The notes under the pieces: generated by a model
Databases searched by the model: none
The model's input: only the letters and a program-made list of their open reading frames with translations
Told to the model about the DNA's origin: nothing
DNA from: Lachnospiraceae bacterium
Lineage (GTDB): Bacteria; Bacillota; Clostridia; Lachnospirales; Lachnospiraceae
DNA: 6,350 bases
Direction: 5' to 3'
Assembly (NCBI GenBank): GCA_900772675.1
Contig: CAAGRM010000250.1
Location: 1-6,350 of the forward strand
Translations under genes and position numbers: made by a program
In this document: piece after piece, positions 5,377 through 6,350 of the stretch
How positions within the stretch are numbered: the first letter of the stretch is position 1
Layout: every line of letters starts with the position of its first letter

Positions 5377-6350
5377 AATTATTTGAAAAACGGTGGGAAG
5401 TTTTTCTTGGGGTTCTTCTTTCAATTGCAACGTACGGGCGATGATGGCCGACATATTTGTATGCCGGACGGATGATCTTTCCTTCGTTGACAAGTTCCTC
5501 AATCCGGTGTGCAGACCAGCCGGAGATACGGGAAATTGCAAAAATAGGAGTGTAGAGTTCTTTTGGAAGTCCCAGCATCGCATAAACGAAACCACTGTAG
5601 AAATCGACATTTGCACAGACTGGTTTCAACAGTCGACGTTTTCTGGCAATGCATTCGCCGGCAATGCGTTCTACGGATTCATAAAGTGCAAATTCTTTCT
5701 CGCGGTGCTTCTCGGCAGAAAGCTTTTTTGCATATTCTTTCAGGATGACACATCGTGGATCAGACACGGTATAAACGGCATGGCCCATACCGTAGATCAG
5801 GCCGGAACGGTCAAAAGCCTCACGATCCAGCAGCTTGGTCAGATAAGTGCGCAGCTCGTTCTCGTTTTCCCAGTCAGTTACATTCTCTTCAATGTTTTCG
5901 AACATTTCCATAACCTTAAGGTTGGCACCGCCGTGGCGAGGTCCTTTTAAGGAACTGAGCGAAGCAGCAACGGCAGAGTAGGTGTCTGTTCCGGAGGAAG
6001 AGACAACATGTGTGGTAAAGGTAGAGTTATTTCCGCCGCCGTGGTCTGCGTGAAGAATCAGTGCAACATCAAGAACCTTTGCTTCCAGTTCGGTATACTC
6101 TCCATCTGGATGGAGCATCTGCAGAATGTTTTCTGCCATGGAAAGCTCCGGCTTCGGATTTCGAATGATCAGGTTCTGGTTTTCGTGATAATGGCGATAG
6201 GCATGATAGCCGTAAACAGCAATCAGTGGCATTTTGGCGATCAGACTCAATGCCTGGCGCAAAACATTTGGAATCGAGATGTCATCGGGCTTTTCGTCGT
6301 AGGAATACAAAGTGAGTACACAGCGCTGCAGGGTATTCATCATGTTTTTA
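5375..6350 (-). CDS. gltA: Citrate synthase, C-terminal part (5' end outside window)
   Basis: Citrate synthase condenses acetyl-CoA and oxaloacetate to citrate in the cytoplasm. In anaerobic Clostridia this mainly feeds 2-oxoglutarate and glutamate synthesis. The last 324 codons are present. The frame is open to the right edge (Lys-Asn before the first visible Met-Met), and family members are usually about 430-460 residues, so roughly 100-130 N-terminal residues lie outside. Counting from the Met codon at 6341-6343, the active site includes LHADHGGGN (98 and 101 bind substrate), catalytic His137 in GPRHGGAN, His188 in the signature GMGHAVYTVSDPR, and Asp247 in NVDFYSG. All three catalytic residues are intact. 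The Met-Met at the visible left end is internal and not the true start. 2-methylcitrate synthase is the main alternative; activity on propionyl-CoA cannot be excluded from this part. The gene converges on the topoisomerase operon, and its stop codon overlaps the T-tract of the shared terminator. Confidence 0.95.
   Translation of the reverse strand, partial: KNMMNTLQRCVLTLYSYDEKPDDISIPNVLRQALSLIAKMPLIAVYGYHAYRHYHENQNLIIRNPKPELSMAENILQMLHPDGEYTELEAKVLDVALILHADHGGGNNSTFTTHVVSSSGTDTYSAVAASLSSLKGPRHGGANLKVMEMFENIEENVTDWENENELRTYLTKLLDREAFDRSGLIYGMGHAVYTVSDPRCVILKEYAKKLSAEKHREKEFALYESVERIAGECIARKRRLLKPVCANVDFYSGFVYAMLGLPKELYTPIFAISRISGWSAHRIEELVNEGKIIRPAYKYVGHHRPYVAIERRTPRKTSHRFSNN

Noticed and set aside
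5393..5950. Plus-strand open frame of 185 codons opposite citrate synthase
   Set aside because: It is antisense to the catalytic core of citrate synthase, has no convincing motif, and begins just after the terminator without a promoter I can support.

Overview
This looks like a chromosomal housekeeping segment from a Gram-positive anaerobe of the Clostridia, most likely Lachnospiraceae or a close relative. That assignment is inference. It rests on moderate GC coding regions with AT-rich spacers, strong AGGAG-type ribosome binding sites, sigma-A-type promoters, and Firmicute-like GyrB/ParE and clostridial-type citrate synthase sequences. I see no mobile element, CRISPR array, phage gene or defence system.

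Layout from left to right. A tRNA-Glu(CTC) gene lies on the minus strand at 8-79, with its own promoter at 90-118. It diverges from a plus-strand unit whose promoter is at 176-203. The first gene of that unit is a HAD-family phosphatase (257-922). The AT-rich spacer between the two promoters is the most structured non-coding DNA here. The two -35 regions sit in perfect 13-bp inverted copies of one sequence. Between them are short A-tracts that begin almost exactly 10 bp apart, as expected for intrinsically curved DNA.

A second promoter (927-956, extended -10) lies between the phosphatase gene and a two-gene type IIA topoisomerase operon. The B subunit (1048-2973) and A subunit (2992-5247) are 18 nt apart and should be co-translated. 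The B subunit carries all ATPase and TOPRIM motifs and is GyrB-like in its TOPRIM wording. The A subunit has the catalytic Arg-Tyr pair, but its short five-blade C-terminal domain lacks the GyrA box. The pair is therefore best read as a topoisomerase IV-type (ParE/ParC) enzyme that relaxes and decatenates DNA, rather than the supercoiling gyrase of the cell.

The topoisomerase operon ends at a long hairpin (5315-5376) that can terminate transcription in both directions. A citrate synthase gene converges on it from the minus strand. Its stop codon is at 5375-5377 and its 5' end lies beyond the right edge of the window. Genes and their control regions account for almost all of the sequence. The notable points are details of promoter architecture and topoisomerase subtype, not a new system.
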